This document shows, piece after piece, positions 24,763-36,624 of a stretch of DNA of 64,000 nucleotides. Numbering within the stretch: the stretch's first letter is position 1; every line of letters starts with the position of its first letter. Made by a program: the position numbers and the translations under genes. The notes under the pieces are model-generated. The model did not search any database, was not told where the DNA came from, and saw nothing but the letters and a program-made list of their open reading frames with translations. Source of the stretch: Cryptomeria japonica (taxonomy: Eukaryota; Streptophyta; Pinopsida; Cupressales; Cupressaceae); NCBI RefSeq assembly GCF_030272615.1, contig NC_081407.1:374467018-374531017 (forward strand), in the 5' to 3' direction.

Positions 24763-27700
24763 ATGGCATCCACCTCTGCAATTGAATATGTAGCAAACCC
24801 TACTGTTGTAGAAATCATAAAAAGACCTAGGCCCGTATTTCAAATAATTCCCGAAGTAGCAAAGAAAGATGATGCTTTAGGTGCTTTTTCTCAAATTCCT
24901 AAGGGATTTGTTTATGCTGAAGACCCTAGAATTTGCATTCACTGCAACATTGAGGAACTAGGAGATGAAGAGATTAAAACAATGTTCAAATCTGTGATAT
25001 GTGATGAAACCAGTAAAGTAAAAGATGAACACAAAATCATTGAAACCCTAGGATTCACAGAGATCCTTAGCATTCCCGAATTTCCCAAGGATGTTATTAG
25101 GATAGTCTTAAGCAGGGTGCATGGAGAATTTTTATGGCTAGATGCAATCCATAAAATCACTAAGGAAGCTATGAAAGCTATCACAGGATTACCGACCACT
25201 GGTAAAAGACTAGATAAAACTAAGAAGGTATCCAATGACCTAGTTATGGATTTAACTGGTGCCACATCTGATAAAAGATCTCTAAGAGTAAATGATGTAA
25301 AAGACATTAATGTGAGATTTATCAGCATGATATTAGGGTATAAGGCCACTCATGCAAATAGACTTAATTTAGTATCAAGTTTATGCATTAAGAGTGCTTA
25401 TGATATGGTCACAGATAATGCAAAGATTGATGTATGTGAATGGTTAAAGGATGAATTAATTGACAATCTTGGAAAGATCAAGAAAGACAAGAAAGGAACT
25501 TTTAAGTTTGGAAATTTGTTAGTATGCCTAATGCTACACATATCCAAATAGGTTCCCGGTATAGGCTACAAAGAACTTGGCTATGATATACCGGTAGGTA
25601 AACAGTTAACAGAACTATTCAATAATATGGGAGAAGACAAGGAATAGAATATAAATGACTTCTTTCAAGCATTTAAGGACAAAATGAAGAAGAGAATTAG
25701 ACTATCACAAAAGATGATTAACAAATACAAGAAGGAAATCTACTTTGTGATCAAAAAGGATGAAATCTGGATGGAAGCAGTCATCCCTAGGACTGTTTGG
25801 GTAATAGAGATGGGCTATGAAACAGATGATTTGATCATTGAAATATATGCCAAAGCACTCCTTTAAGCCCCCAAAGAACCCAAGGAAGAAGTATTTGGTA
25901 ATGCTGAGACCATAGAAAGCCAAATACAATCTAAGAAAAGAGTAAAAAAGGTTGAGGCAACAGTAAGAAGAGGTTCCAGACAAGAAAAGGCCATTAAAGA
26001 AGATGTGCTAAAACAAACCGGCATAACAGAGGATGAGTTAGCAGCTCTACAACCTGAAACTCACTTATCACCGGTAGGTACTTCTTCGGAAAATGACATG
26101 CCTACAACTTTCAAGAGAGTTGTAAGGAAAAGAGATCCCTCATCGGCAACCACTCCCTCACCTAGGAGGACAAGACAAAAACAACAAGTAGTGAGATCTC
26201 CGGTAAGAAAGGCTACACCAAAGAAGAAACTGACACCCAAAAAGAAGAAGAAGACAAACAAAGACTTGGCCCCTCTTGATGTATTGTTAAATGAAATTAC
26301 AGAGGAAGAAAAATTGAAGAACATAGAGAAAATATATGACACTCTGACAGTTGATGAAAAAGAAGAAGTTGAAAACAGTGTTATATTGCATATGGACATG
26401 TATAAGAAATTTTTTATGGAAGTAGCAAATGAAATTCCAATTGAGCTATTTAAAAGGATAGAAGCAAGGAGACTAGCAGTAGTAGAACTTGACAAGAAAA
26501 TTAAGGTAGAAAAACTACTTGCTGTATACCCAGTAAACTCACCCAAGGAAATTGATGATCTAATTGCTAAAGTCAACCGATCAGTATTTTCTACTGCACA
26601 CCGGCACATTGCTTTAATGGTAGGAAGAGTCAAAGAGGTGACTGAAGAGACAGAGAATGCATGGGACATATTCCTAGTGGAAAAAGAAAAACAGGAAGAA
26701 TACATGAGCCCCAAGCCAATAAAGGTATATCAGAAGGAAAAAGACAAGGGTAAAGGTATAGTTGGTGGACCACCTTGCATCAAAGTCAAAGACAACTTAC
26801 CCCCACCTCCTTTGATTACTCCATCAGTAATAACAACAACAGCTATAGCTACAGAAGATCAACCGGCAGTTGAAAGTATGGATATAGAGGATAATAATCC
26901 TAATCCTGAAGTTTTATATACTGTGGATGTTGATACTCAAAAGATCAACACAGTGGTAGATAAACATACAACAGGTAAGACGGATATGGCTAGTGAGCCT
27001 CCGGTAGCAGAAGAAACTAATAAACCAACAAAAGATAAAGAACAAAAGATAGAGACTGAGTCACAGACTGAGGCAATGCAACATACAGAGAAACAAATAG
27101 AGCTAAAGGCTCTGGAACAACAACAGCAACAGGAATAGGTACATAAGGAAACAGTGCCACCGGCAACTAGTGAAGTAGGAAAACCAGTGCTTAAAGAAAT
27201 GCAAACACAAACAGACCTAACAGAGGTCAATACAAGCTTGGTTACTTCCGCTGGTACTCAGATTATTGGATCATCATCAAGATACAAATCAACAAATGTG
27301 ACTGAGGTATTACTAGATTCTATCAAGAAAATAACCGACTACAACTCACAAGCTTACAAGGCAATTGATGATACCATACCAATTTTGAAGGTAATTGCTC
27401 CCAACTGTAACATAGATAACAAAGATTCTTTAGGACAACTGGATACACTATGTAAATATATCTCTGAAAACATTGAGAAAATAAAGGAAGAGTTAGTAAA
27501 GGATAAGGTAGAAATTGAAAAATAGAAATTCTTTGATGAGCAAATAAAGAAGTGTAATGGAGATTTTGACACACTTCTACCGGAATTATGTAATTTGTTG
27601 AAAGAGTACAAAAATCTATACAAAGATGTCTGTAAAACAAACTTTTTGACTGTAGATATAGAAAAGAAAATGAGCAAGGTACAAGATGAGATCAATAAAC

Positions 27701-28053
27701 TTGCAAATAGTTTTGTCAACTCACCTGATACACTATCAATTTTTGAAGAGAAGATATCAAATTTTGAGGAAGAACTACTCAAATTGGAAAGAGAGAAAGA
27801 AAGAATAGTGAATAAGGCAAAACATTTGAGATCAAAACTAAATCCAAGATTGGACTATCTAGCATCTCTACGAAAGGAAGTATCTGAGGTACTAATACAG
27901 GGAAACAAAACACCGGCAGAGCATCTATAGTATCTCACCGGTACAGTGAAGAGAACAGAGATAGCAATAAAGGATAGCAAAAAGTTTATGGACAGTATAA
28001 ACTTGATCTTGGGAGATCTTTTTCAAATTGTAACTTCCCAGTTACAAGGTTGA
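24763..28053 (+). pseudogene. ORF2: unknown ~1,096-codon protein of element D
   Basis: One frame runs from ATG 24763 to TGA 28051-28053 without a frameshift, broken only by six stops: TAG 25549, TAG 25645, TAA 25864, TAG 27136, TAG 27523 and TAG 27928. I do not recognise the family. Seen: an N-terminal globular-looking region (codons 1-360) with HGEFLWLD, TGATSDKRSLRV and KINKYKKEIYFVIKKDE-like blocks; a very basic stretch (about codons 455-505, many Lys and Arg, nuclear-signal-like); a helical block with KEEVENSVILHMDMYKKFF (about codons 525-550); a Pro- and Thr-rich acidic linker with a poly-Gln end (about 680-790); and a C-terminal helical, coiled-coil-like region (about 840-1090). Element C carries a diverged homologue of the same blocks. 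No protease, integrase or polymerase motif is visible. Confidence 0.8.
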
Positions 28054-28258
28054 AACTACAAACTCTATCGACATCCTGACAACCTTTGTCATTGATGTCA
28101 AAGGGGGAGTAGAGGAATGAGAAAATTCAAAAACACTACAGGAACACTACAGGAATCATATGCTCAGGAGGAGCAAACATTTTTGGTAACATTTTTGGAC
28201 ACACATTTTTTTTGGAGAACACTTTTTTGAAATTTCTCATGAGTGTTGCCATCAATTG

Positions 28259-28271
28259 CAAAGGGGGAGAT
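28259..28271 (+). other. Polypurine tract, element D
   Basis: AAAGGGGGAGAT abuts the 3' LTR. A second copy of the same tract, CAAAGGGGGAG, lies at about 28099-28109, 160 bp upstream. Confidence 0.85.
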
Positions 28272-29066
28272 TGTTGGCATATGGACACTCCAATGAGACA
28301 TTGAAGATGATTGAAGGTTTTGTCATTTATGGCAACCTTACAATCCTATGGCACCAGCAAGGCAACTCACTGGCATCAGCAAAACACACTTTGCACCGGC
28401 ACTCAGGACACCGGCATCGACACAGAGAAAGCAAGTATACCGGCACAGAAGCCGACAGGATTTTGTTATAATATATTTTGTTTATTATTTAATAAACTTT
28501 GTAATCTGACTCAATATCATTTTAAAATGACTTGTATATATAAGAAGTCATTGTAGGACATTTTGTAAGATGTAGGAAAATATGATAAGGCAAAATTAGG
28601 CAAACCTATTATGTGAAATATAGGTTAAGGGGTATATGTAAAGAACAGAGCAGAAACCAGTACTGAATCTGGCATTGAAGATGCTATTGTAAAGCAGTAC
28701 ACGATATTGGATTTGTATAATCCACATTGTAAGTCAATGAGACTTCCCATTGACCAGTGAGCTCTAGGCAAGTGGCCTTCCTGCATGTGCAGGCCCCCTA
28801 TTGTAAGTAATATTCTCTTATTGGCCAGTAAGAAAATATTGTGGGTCACAAATCCCACTGAGGTTTTTCCCACACCGGGTTTCCTCATTAAATCATTGTG
28901 TTATGGTGTGCTTTTCATGTGGATGTTCATAATTTTGTTAATTGCATTATTTCTTGCATACAGGTACACTATTATATTATGTTCTACATGTTTTAAGATA
29001 AGAAATTCCATTAACCGGTTAGATACTGATTCACCCCCCCTCTCAGTATATGTGGGAATCCTAACA
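28272..29066 (+). repeat. 3' LTR of element D
   Basis: 795 bp. It matches the 5' LTR with scattered substitutions and a shorter C-tract (7 C). TATATATAA (28535-28543) sits in the loop of the perfect inverted repeat ATGACTT/AAGTCAT (28527-28551). Confidence 0.93.
28535..28543 (+). promoter_or_regulatory. TATA box of D-type LTR
   Basis: TATATATAA lies about 260 bp into the LTR, enclosed by a 7-bp inverted repeat. The 5' LTR equivalent (22698 on) is weakened to TATAGATAAG. Confidence 0.6.
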
Positions 29067-29071
29067 AGCAT
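29067..29071. repeat. Target site duplication of element D, right
   Basis: AGCAT, identical to 22430-22434. Confidence 0.92.
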
Positions 29072-30228
29072 CCACTATCTATGATCCAAGAATCATTTTT
29101 ATTTATGTGAGATATTAAGGCTTTTTCCTCATACCTTTCTTCATCTGATCCATCTTTGATAGCCACATAAACAACTTCCTTTGTCTCAATCCCATTAGAT
29201 TTATCATCGTTGGATTCCTCATCAACTACTAGGCATGTCTTTCTATCTTTCCTTCTGAAGTCTCGATGTCCTCTATGTTGGTTGTCTTTCTGTCTGTCAT
29301 CTCGGTATTCTCTCTTTTCACTAGATTCCTTGTCAGGACAATTAGAAGCCATTTGTCCTATTCTATCATAATTAAAACATTTTAAAGGTAACTTTCCTTT
29401 ATACTTACCTTTGCCTCTCGGTAACCTTTTGGCTAATAATGCTTCAAACTCTTCTTGCTTTTTGATTTCCTCATATAGTTTGTGTACCTCTTCCATGTTT
29501 TTTTGAAATCTTTCACTTGCTCCACTATTATTTCCTTTAGTATACTTATACATTCTATCATTGTAATCATCAAATTCACTAATATGAAAAGAACTGAATG
29601 CAGATTCAACTTTATTTACCAAAGACCCACTGTTATCAAAATTACTTAACTCAAATGCATGTAGCTTACCAATAGTAGCATCCAAAGAGACTAGCATGTT
29701 TGGTATAGACCTTAATTCATTGATTGCAGAGACTCAAATGGCATAAGCAGGTAGAAGTGTTCTAAGCAACTCACTTGTTACATCCTTTTTTTCAATAGTT
29801 CTTCCTGCTCCTTTGATTTGATTGACAGTTTCCTTTAACCTTGTACTATATTGGGTTATTTTCTCACCTTCATTCATTCTCATGGATTCAATTTGACCTC
29901 TTAGACTATCTACTTTTTCTCTCTGAACATGTTCATCACCACCATACACAGATATAAGCTTGCTCCACATTGCTTTGGCATCATTGCAGCCTTCTAGATC
30001 ATTAAACTCGGAGTCGGTTAATGCTGATGTTATTTCAATCATTGCTTGAATATGTTCTTGCTTTGCCTTTATCTCTTCCATTGTCATCGGGTAGGTGCTA
30101 GGTGCAATGTAATCATTCTCCAGATAATTTGTTGCATATTCTCCAATTCTTGATAAGTGTAGCTTCATCCTTTTTTGCCATGTGGAGAAACTTGACTTGT
30201 TCAGCTTTGGTGCATTCCTTTTATACAT
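29072..30228 (-). pseudogene. Copia gag and protease start, degenerate (element E)
   Basis: The frame opens at the ATG whose complement ends at 30228 (MYKRNAPKLNKSSF) and encodes a UBN2-type gag (29734-30228). It has a TGA in place of Arg near 29734 (H has Arg after PAYAI). The gag tail holds a damaged knuckle, CFNYDRIGQMASNC (second Cys to Tyr, His to Gln), near 29345-29385. It then reads to WIIDSGC at the junction with element D. Pol resumes on the other side of D (19631-22429). It is the same family as G and H. Confidence 0.9.
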
Positions 30229-30278
30229 CTTCGGATCTTTGCCTCAAGTACCTTTAAACTTTTCTTTCAGAGTCCAAA

Positions 30279-30290
30279 GCTCTGATACCA
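30279..30290 (-). other. Primer-binding site, element E
   Basis: The complement is TGGTATCAGAGC, two bases from the LTR. Confidence 0.92.
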
Positions 30291-30292
30291 AT

Positions 30293-31803
30293 TGTTAGTT
30301 AAGATGAGAGGGGGGGGTGAATCATAAAAACTCACAATGCAATATATTTATCAGATTCAACCTTGGTAGCCTTAACTGATATGCAACTATGACTGTAAAT
30401 CATTCAAACTCATACAGATACACTTAAGACATCATAACACATTTAACACCAGATTTAACATGGAAATCCAAATAGGGAAAAACCATTGTGGGATTTTGGA
30501 CCCACTAAGAAATATACCCTTCTAGAGTATGCTCAATTAAAAGCCAATCCAGTTACAGATTACATAAACACATTGCTAGATGTGACCCGATAAAGGGGTT
30601 TCCCTCAGACTTGTTAGAGTCTTGCACTTTGTTAGAAGTGACCTTGTCAAAGAATTTCAAACACTCATTCAGAATGTTACCTTGCTAGAGGATTTACAAA
30701 TAAGACTGTTAGGTCCACTCGATTAAGAGATTTCCTGTCACTTACAAAATAAATAATAGTATAAAATATATCTGCAACTTCACATCTGAAATGCTAAAGC
30801 AGATTCTATGTGCTCAAAATAATCTTGTCATAAGACTTATCTTGCTTCTTGTTGGGCTTCTCAATCTATTCTTCAATCAGATCTTCAATCTTTAGTGCTC
30901 GGTGATCACTACTGTAGTATCACTATTCTTCTTTTAGCCCGCATACATTTTTCATCAACAATTTCTTATTTATAAACAGTTCCTAACCGCTTAATCTCCT
31001 TGATCACATTTCCCATGATCAATCTTAGCCATCAGATCTTCAAATGTGACTAGGTTAATTGTATCCTTTGATCTGAAAATGTTTTATCATGCCTTGGAAC
31101 TTGTATTCCTTCCTTGGAACTTGTGCCAGGTTATGACCATTCAATCTGCGTTGTAGATCTATCTCCTGTGTTTTCATTGTTGTAGATCCTCAACAAACTT
31201 CTTGCACGACATACCAATCATCTATTCAACTCTAGCTTATTGGCATTCTACATTTAATAATATATTTAACCATCCAATGCATTTTTGTTTTTACTCGGTT
31301 GTTACTCGGTAAATACTGAAACTCACTCCGTAGATATTCTACCTTCTTTGACCGATAGCGATAACCTTAGGGTTTACTGACTAGCATCTTGCTCAGTAAC
31401 ATAGAATAGTATCAAGCCTTAACTATTTATATGGCTTGAAATCTTTTCTCCTTCTTGTTCAGTCTTCGAATACTCATATATAGGATATCAAAACAATCAA
31501 AACAATAAGACCTCATCACTGTCTAACTCAGTAATAGTTGCCCATTGAATAACTTATTACTCCCCTTCATTGTTACATTCATTCAGTGTCACTTACCGAC
31601 ATCTTTATACATACTCATTAAGATATGGCAACATCATACTGAATCAGAAATTCAATTGCTTGACATCAATGACAAAATAATATTATTAAGACAGTAATCA
31701 TCCTTTCACAGTTATATCAACAATCTCCAACAACCTTCTCAATATCCTTATACCAACAAACTTGCTGAAATGCCAACAATCTCCCTTTGTGAAAATGCTA
31801 ACA
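30293..31803 (-). repeat. 5' LTR of element E
   Basis: 1,511 bp, the pair of 17726-19236. A minus-strand TATAAATA has its complement at 30967-30974, and TTGACATCAATG (complement of CATTGATGTCAA) is at 31660-31671. The small hairpins are the same as in the 3' LTR. Confidence 0.92.
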
Positions 31804-31808
31804 GTTAA
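31804..31808. repeat. Target site duplication of element E, right
   Basis: GTTAA, identical to 17721-17725. Confidence 0.85.
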
Positions 31809-32085
31809 GTGGGATTAGGAAAAAGTGATTTGTAGGAATCACATGACTAGGTTAATTAATTAAAATTAATTAACTAAATGGGTTTAGAAAAAATAATTAT
31901 AGGAGGGGACTTAAGGAGAATGGGGGAATAATTAATTTTTTTGATAAATCAATTAATAGACAATAGAGATAGGATTAATTAAATTAGAGTTAATTAACAC
32001 TGGGAGGAATAAGGATAACACAATTAAATCAATTAATTATGTTGACAAGCTTAAATTAATTAAATATTAATTTTAGGTGTCTACA
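31809..32085 (-). repeat. Probable gypsy-like LTR, 5' end piece
   Basis: Very AT-rich sequence with repeated TTAATTAA motifs. On the minus strand it starts TGTAGACACC at 32085 and is preceded by the purine tract AAAGAGGGGCAAAA (32086-32099), the usual PPT-LTR junction of many plant gypsy elements. With 17046-17725 it would form one LTR split by element E. The family call is inference, since no protein domain is left. Confidence 0.5.
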
Positions 32086-32345
32086 TTTTGCCCCTCTTTG
32101 ATATAGCGTCGTGAAATGATGTTATATCAAAGAAGAATAAAACATAGTGGAAGAAATGGATAAGGACTAGTAGCATGTTGCCCCAGTCATGAAATGAGGA
32201 ATAATGATGAGGAGGAAGGATTAAGAGGAAGTAGTTGTATGCCCCCTCGAGAGGACATGTGGGTTTGAAGAACAAGAGTGTGCTCTCGAAATGGATTAGA
32301 AGAGTAGGTGATGAAAGGATGAAGATAATGAAAGAGGGAACGAGG
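32086..32345 (-). other. PPT and 3' interior of the gypsy-like element
   Basis: The purine tract AAAGAGGGGCAAAA is the complement of 32086-32099. A perfect 10-bp inverted repeat, CTTTGATATA/TATATCAAAG with a 17-nt loop, lies at 32096-32132. The rest is purine-rich with no gene, up to the insertion of element C. Confidence 0.45.
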
Positions 32346-33200
32346 TGTTGGAATCCAAGAACACTGAGAGGGGGGGGTGAATCAATGTTCTACCAAAATA
32401 ATTAAATTTAACCTTATTAAAACATGCATTCACCAACCAGTATACCAGTACATATTAGATTGAAAGAAGTAAAGCAACTAATAAGCCAATCACACAAATG
32501 AATACCACAATATCAATCCATTGGCCATATGAAAAGATATTACAAAATAAAGGGGTATGCACATGCAGGAACGCTTATATCCTAGAGCACACTGCTCAAT
32601 CAAAAAAGGAGCCTCACTGACTAAATACAAATCTAGACTACAATTTGGAGAAATGAGTGAACTGCAAAGATAGCATCTTTTATGCCTGAATACAGTTTCG
32701 GTGAAGCTATGTCTGTTCCGGCCTTAAACCCTAAACCCTTACTGGAATGACCTCTTACATAAATATCCTCACATACATGATCTCTCACATATATCTCACA
32801 TTATATTCCATACAATACATCTCCTATATCAAAATGATCTAATCAACTAACTTATATACCCTCACAATCCATCATGCCTTATGTCGTCTTACAAAGATAA
32901 TTACAAAATGAATATACAAGTCAGCTCAATAACATATATACATAAATATCAAAAATCAATTGTTGATGTCGGATCTCCCAAAATGATGTTGGCCTCCAAT
33001 ACCAACAACCTGATGAAGTCATGTTGGCTTGAAATGCTGGTACCCAAAGAAATCCTTCCAACCAGTGAAGATACCTGTCGGTGTCAGTGAAGTGTCTCCT
33101 GGTAATAAACCAAACCAAAATATGAAAGCCGGAACATGTTTCCAAGTTGCCATCAATGACAACATATTGAAACCAACCAATTGAGTGTCAATTGCCAACA
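32346..33200 (-). repeat. 3' LTR of element C
   Basis: This 855-bp LTR starts TGTTGGCAATTGAC on the minus strand and ends GGATTCCAACA. It has a G/C tract next to CTCAG near the 3' end and CATTGATGGCAA near its start. Confidence 0.85.
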
Positions 33201-33213
33201 ATCTCCCCTTTTT
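33201..33213 (-). other. Polypurine tract, element C
   Basis: The complement reads AAAAAGGGGAGAT, abutting the LTR. A second purine tract is at about 33366-33375. Confidence 0.75.
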
Positions 33214-33451
33214 GGCATTGATGGAAACACTCATGTGAAAAATGAAAATGGTTTCCATCTATCGGTTTCACCCTGAGACTGCTCCCCCTGAGCTGAATAT
33301 CCATCTATGATCATGATAAAAAATACTCCACATCTCTCGATGCCAAGAATATATTTTTCACTTATACTCCCCCTTTGACATCAATTCCATCAAAAATCAC
33401 AAAAACCATGATGAAGAATGAAAGACTATACAAAGAATGTCCCATAATACC

Positions 33452-36400
33452 TTACCGGAGCTGAATATATTTGAAAATTTTTGGATAGGCTTTCTCCAAA
33501 ATCTCTAGATAGGTATCCCAACCTGATTTGAGTGTGCTGAAAATAGATACAAGTCCATTAAGCATATGTGCATATGCCTCCTTATCTTTAAGTTTTGTCG
33601 GTGTGGGCTTATCAACTAGATCAATACACTCCTTCTTATGTACACTTAATGAATCCAACTAGGGACTCACCAATCCTCTAAGACCTTTGGCTCTCCTTAT
33701 AATTTTATCTTTATCCATCTCAAGAGAAGAGACTTGAGCTTTCAAAACAAAAATCTGACCATCAATAAATGTAGTCAAAGAATGTGAACCATCAAAAGAA
33801 TTGACTATACCTACAATCTTCTCCTGGATATCCTTAATCCTTTTATCTAAATCAGTTGTAAGTAAACTTGTGTTACAACATACTCTATAATATATTAGTA
33901 CACTATCTCAAAGAATTATCTATCAACTTTAGCTTATCATGAATCTCCTTCTTCTTTGACTCAATCATCTGATCAAATGTTGCTTTCTTTGCCCGTGTAA
34001 ACCTCTCCAATGCCTTCTAGTTTGATATCTATTGTAAAGACTAAAAATCCTTTGAAATGTGCTCTGTGATAATTTTAATCTTGTCATATGGGCTCACTTC
34101 TTTGTCAAATTTTCACTTTGGGACAAGTCTATGCAAAATAGTGATAGACTGTTCAATAACCCCTTTGTCCATAGATCCTTCCTTCATCATTTTTTGTGCA
34201 GCCATCATCATGAGTTCAGTAGAACTCATCTCGGTAATGCTTTTAAATTCAACCTATGAGGTGTCAATTGACAACAACGATGGACTCACTACAAGTTCCT
34301 TGCCGGATTCCCCTTTCTTCTCCTCTGATGGTTTAACTTTTATAGTTTCCTCACTTGCACTGGTGGCTTTGCCACTTGGTGCAATATCGATTACTATTGG
34401 TTCCTCCTTATGAAATGTGACCTCAACTTGTACATTTTGATCTGGAGGACTATTTTCCTAAACATTAGTAGCCTATAAATTTCCAATCTTTACACTCTAA
34501 TTTTGTCATTATCTCAACATTTGTCTGTACATTAGTTTCTACCAGGGGCTCTATATCCAATATCTTAATATTTTTCAAAATTGAGGGTGAAGTACTCACA
34601 ATACCTTTTCCTTTCCCTTCAATCAAGATGTCTATAGTATCTGTCTTAGGTTTCAGTGAAGTATAAAAACTAGGGTTTGTAGCCAAAAAATGAGCCCATG
34701 CCTTGTGTATCTCAGTGACTATCTCATTAACCCTACTAGCATAAGACTGATTATTCTGTGCTTATTGTGAAAGATTTTCCTATCTGCAACCTCAAGAGTC
34801 CTATCCAACTCCTATGGAGTAATGGATGCACAAGTATTTAACAACTCTTGAATCCTTATATGCATGTCCTCTTCCATTGCTAATAACATTCTAGCATCTA
34901 AAATGTTATATAACTATGTCAGTATTTGGTTTTCAATTTCTAACAGGGCTTTCTTATAAATATCCAAATACAACAAAATTGATTCCTCAACTTCTCTCTG
35001 TTCAGTATCATCCAAATGCGCATAATAAAATTGCAAATTCTTCAGCATACCATCTTTATTTATTTCATTAACTAATTTTGCACAAGTCTTAGGTGGAATA
35101 ATAGTTACATTATCGGTGACAAGTGCCAGATCAATGTCATCCATCTTCTTTCTTCTTCCAGTACCAGATGGGGCTGAAGGTGTTTCGTTTGGAGCTCATT
35201 TCTATGTCGGTACCTTGATAGTAACCTTCCTAACCAGTTGCTTCTTTTCTTCTACCTTAGGCTCTTCTCCTTTCTTCCTTAAGACCCTCTTGAATGCTAA
35301 GGGTGTGTCATCATCAGATCCAGATTCTGATGCAATAGACTCAATGAATATTTTTGGTTCTTTCTTCTTCTTACCTTTCTCCTGAACAACATCGATTAAT
35401 ACTTTGATGTCATGTGAAACATTTTCAACAAATTTACTTGCCTTACCCTCCTGCTTCTCCCTCTTCTTCCGGTTAAACTCAATTTCAACCTGTTGCTTTT
35501 TCTGCCTCATCAATAGGTGCATAAATTAGTATTTGTGCATAAGCATCTATAATCTATGCATCAACTTCATAACCCATCTCTTCAATCCATATCTTTCAGG
35601 GCTTTACACCTTCCATCAAAGTTTCATCTTTCTTGACCATGAAGCATATCTCAATTGAGTATTTCTCAACAATGTGATTTGGAACCCTTTCCCTAGATTT
35701 CATAGCCTTCTGGAATGCCTTAAAGTAACCCCATACTTTTTCATCTCGTTGACTACCTAATGTAGCAATGGATTGTTTTAGTTGCCTCCCTACTAGGATA
35801 TCAAATGCCCATTGTCTTTTCCCAAAACTGGAAGTTTTATTGATGAAAAATAGCATTAAAAAGACAATTAGGTTTCCATACCAAAATGTTCTTTTCTTCT
35901 CTCCTTTGATCTTTCCTAGGTTAATCAATAATTCATCCAACATCCAACCACAAAGATCTAACTTCTCATTTTCCCTCATCATATTATGAGTTGCATAAAT
36001 GTAGAAGCTAGAAACAGAATTCAGTCGGTTTGATTGAGTTACCTTGTAACTGATAATCATGCTTCTGAATTTGATATTTCTGTTGGTGATAGTGGTAACC
36101 CTCATTGATCTCTTATCTGATGTTGCACCAATGATCTTGTTGACTTGATCATTAGAAACCTTATTTTCTGGATGTTTCCCAATCTGTGGAAAAATGGTGA
36201 TTTCCCTAATGGCCTCCTTCAAGATCTTATATGGTTTGTCCAACCAGATAAATTCTCCATGCACTCTTCTTAATACATATCTAACAATCTCATCCTCAAA
36301 CTATGGAATATCTAGAATGATAGTAAACCCTAGATCCTTAATATGTTTGTACTTGAGCTTAATCTTTCTAGAATCTCCCATTAGCTCGCTCATGTACATG

Positions 36401-36624
36401 CTCTTAATATCATTGGTTCAAAAATCCTCAATATGATAGTGAATGTAATCTCTGACTTCTTCAACATATATGACTCCTTCCGAGACACGGGAAAAGGTGC
36501 CAACCGAATCATCCAAGGTGGCTATATGCGGGCATCATTTGAAAGTCATCCTACGATGGTCCTTGACCTCAACAATAATAGGATTTGTAATAAACATAGA
36601 TGCAGAGGATGATTCTACTTCCAT
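33452..36624 (-). pseudogene. ORF2 homologue, degenerate (element C)
   Basis: The ATG complement ends at 36624. The first third (to about 35596) aligns with D ORF2: HGEFIWLD against HGEFLWLD, GATSDKRSMRV against GATSDKRSLRV, and FMVKKDETLMEGV against FVIKKDEIWMEAV. A later block, REVEESILLYLDIYKKALL (34914-35144), matches KEEVENSVILHMDMYKKFF of D. The C-terminal part (33452-33658) is weakly similar. There are several in-frame stops and at least three frameshifts (between 35596 and 35522, between 34914 and 34686, and between 34465 and 33658). The function is unknown. The conserved blocks show that this ORF is a family feature and not a captured random sequence. Confidence 0.78.

Larger units (their letters stand above)
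22435..29066 (+). mobile_element. Element D: LTR retroelement with unknown ORF instead of pol
   Basis: This 6,632-bp element has LTRs (22435-23239 and 28272-29066), TGTTGGCATATGG...CCTAACA ends, a 5-bp target duplication AGCAT, a PBS of the tRNA-Met type and a good PPT. It is inserted in the protease codons of element E. Its interior encodes a coiled-coil, multi-zinc-knuckle gag-like protein and a second frame of about 1,096 codons. No protease, integrase, reverse transcriptase or RNase H motif is present in any frame I read. It is therefore a non-autonomous element needing enzymes in trans. Element C (32346-38016) has the same plan. Confidence 0.93.
17726..31803 (-). mobile_element. Copia element E with element D nested inside
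   Basis: This is a complete minus-strand Ty1/copia element. Both LTRs are 1,511 bp (17726-19236 and 30293-31803), with TGTT...AACA ends and target duplication GTTAA. Between them lie the PPT, pol, gag and PBS, interrupted by element D at 22435-29066. Without D the element is about 7.4 kb. The LTRs differ at many scattered positions, so the insertion is not recent. The family is close to G and H. Confidence 0.93.

Noticed and set aside
24763-28053. D ORF2 as an env-like gene
   Set aside because: No signal peptide or convincing transmembrane segment is visible, the protein is highly charged with a basic nuclear-signal-like stretch, and there is no pol before it.
22435-29066. D as a pararetrovirus or other integrated virus
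   Set aside because: LTRs, target duplication, PBS and PPT are typical of LTR retrotransposition. No movement, coat or polymerase domain was seen.
32735-32750. Telomere-like CCCTAAACCCT in the C LTR
   Set aside because: Less than two repeat units; not an interstitial telomere block.
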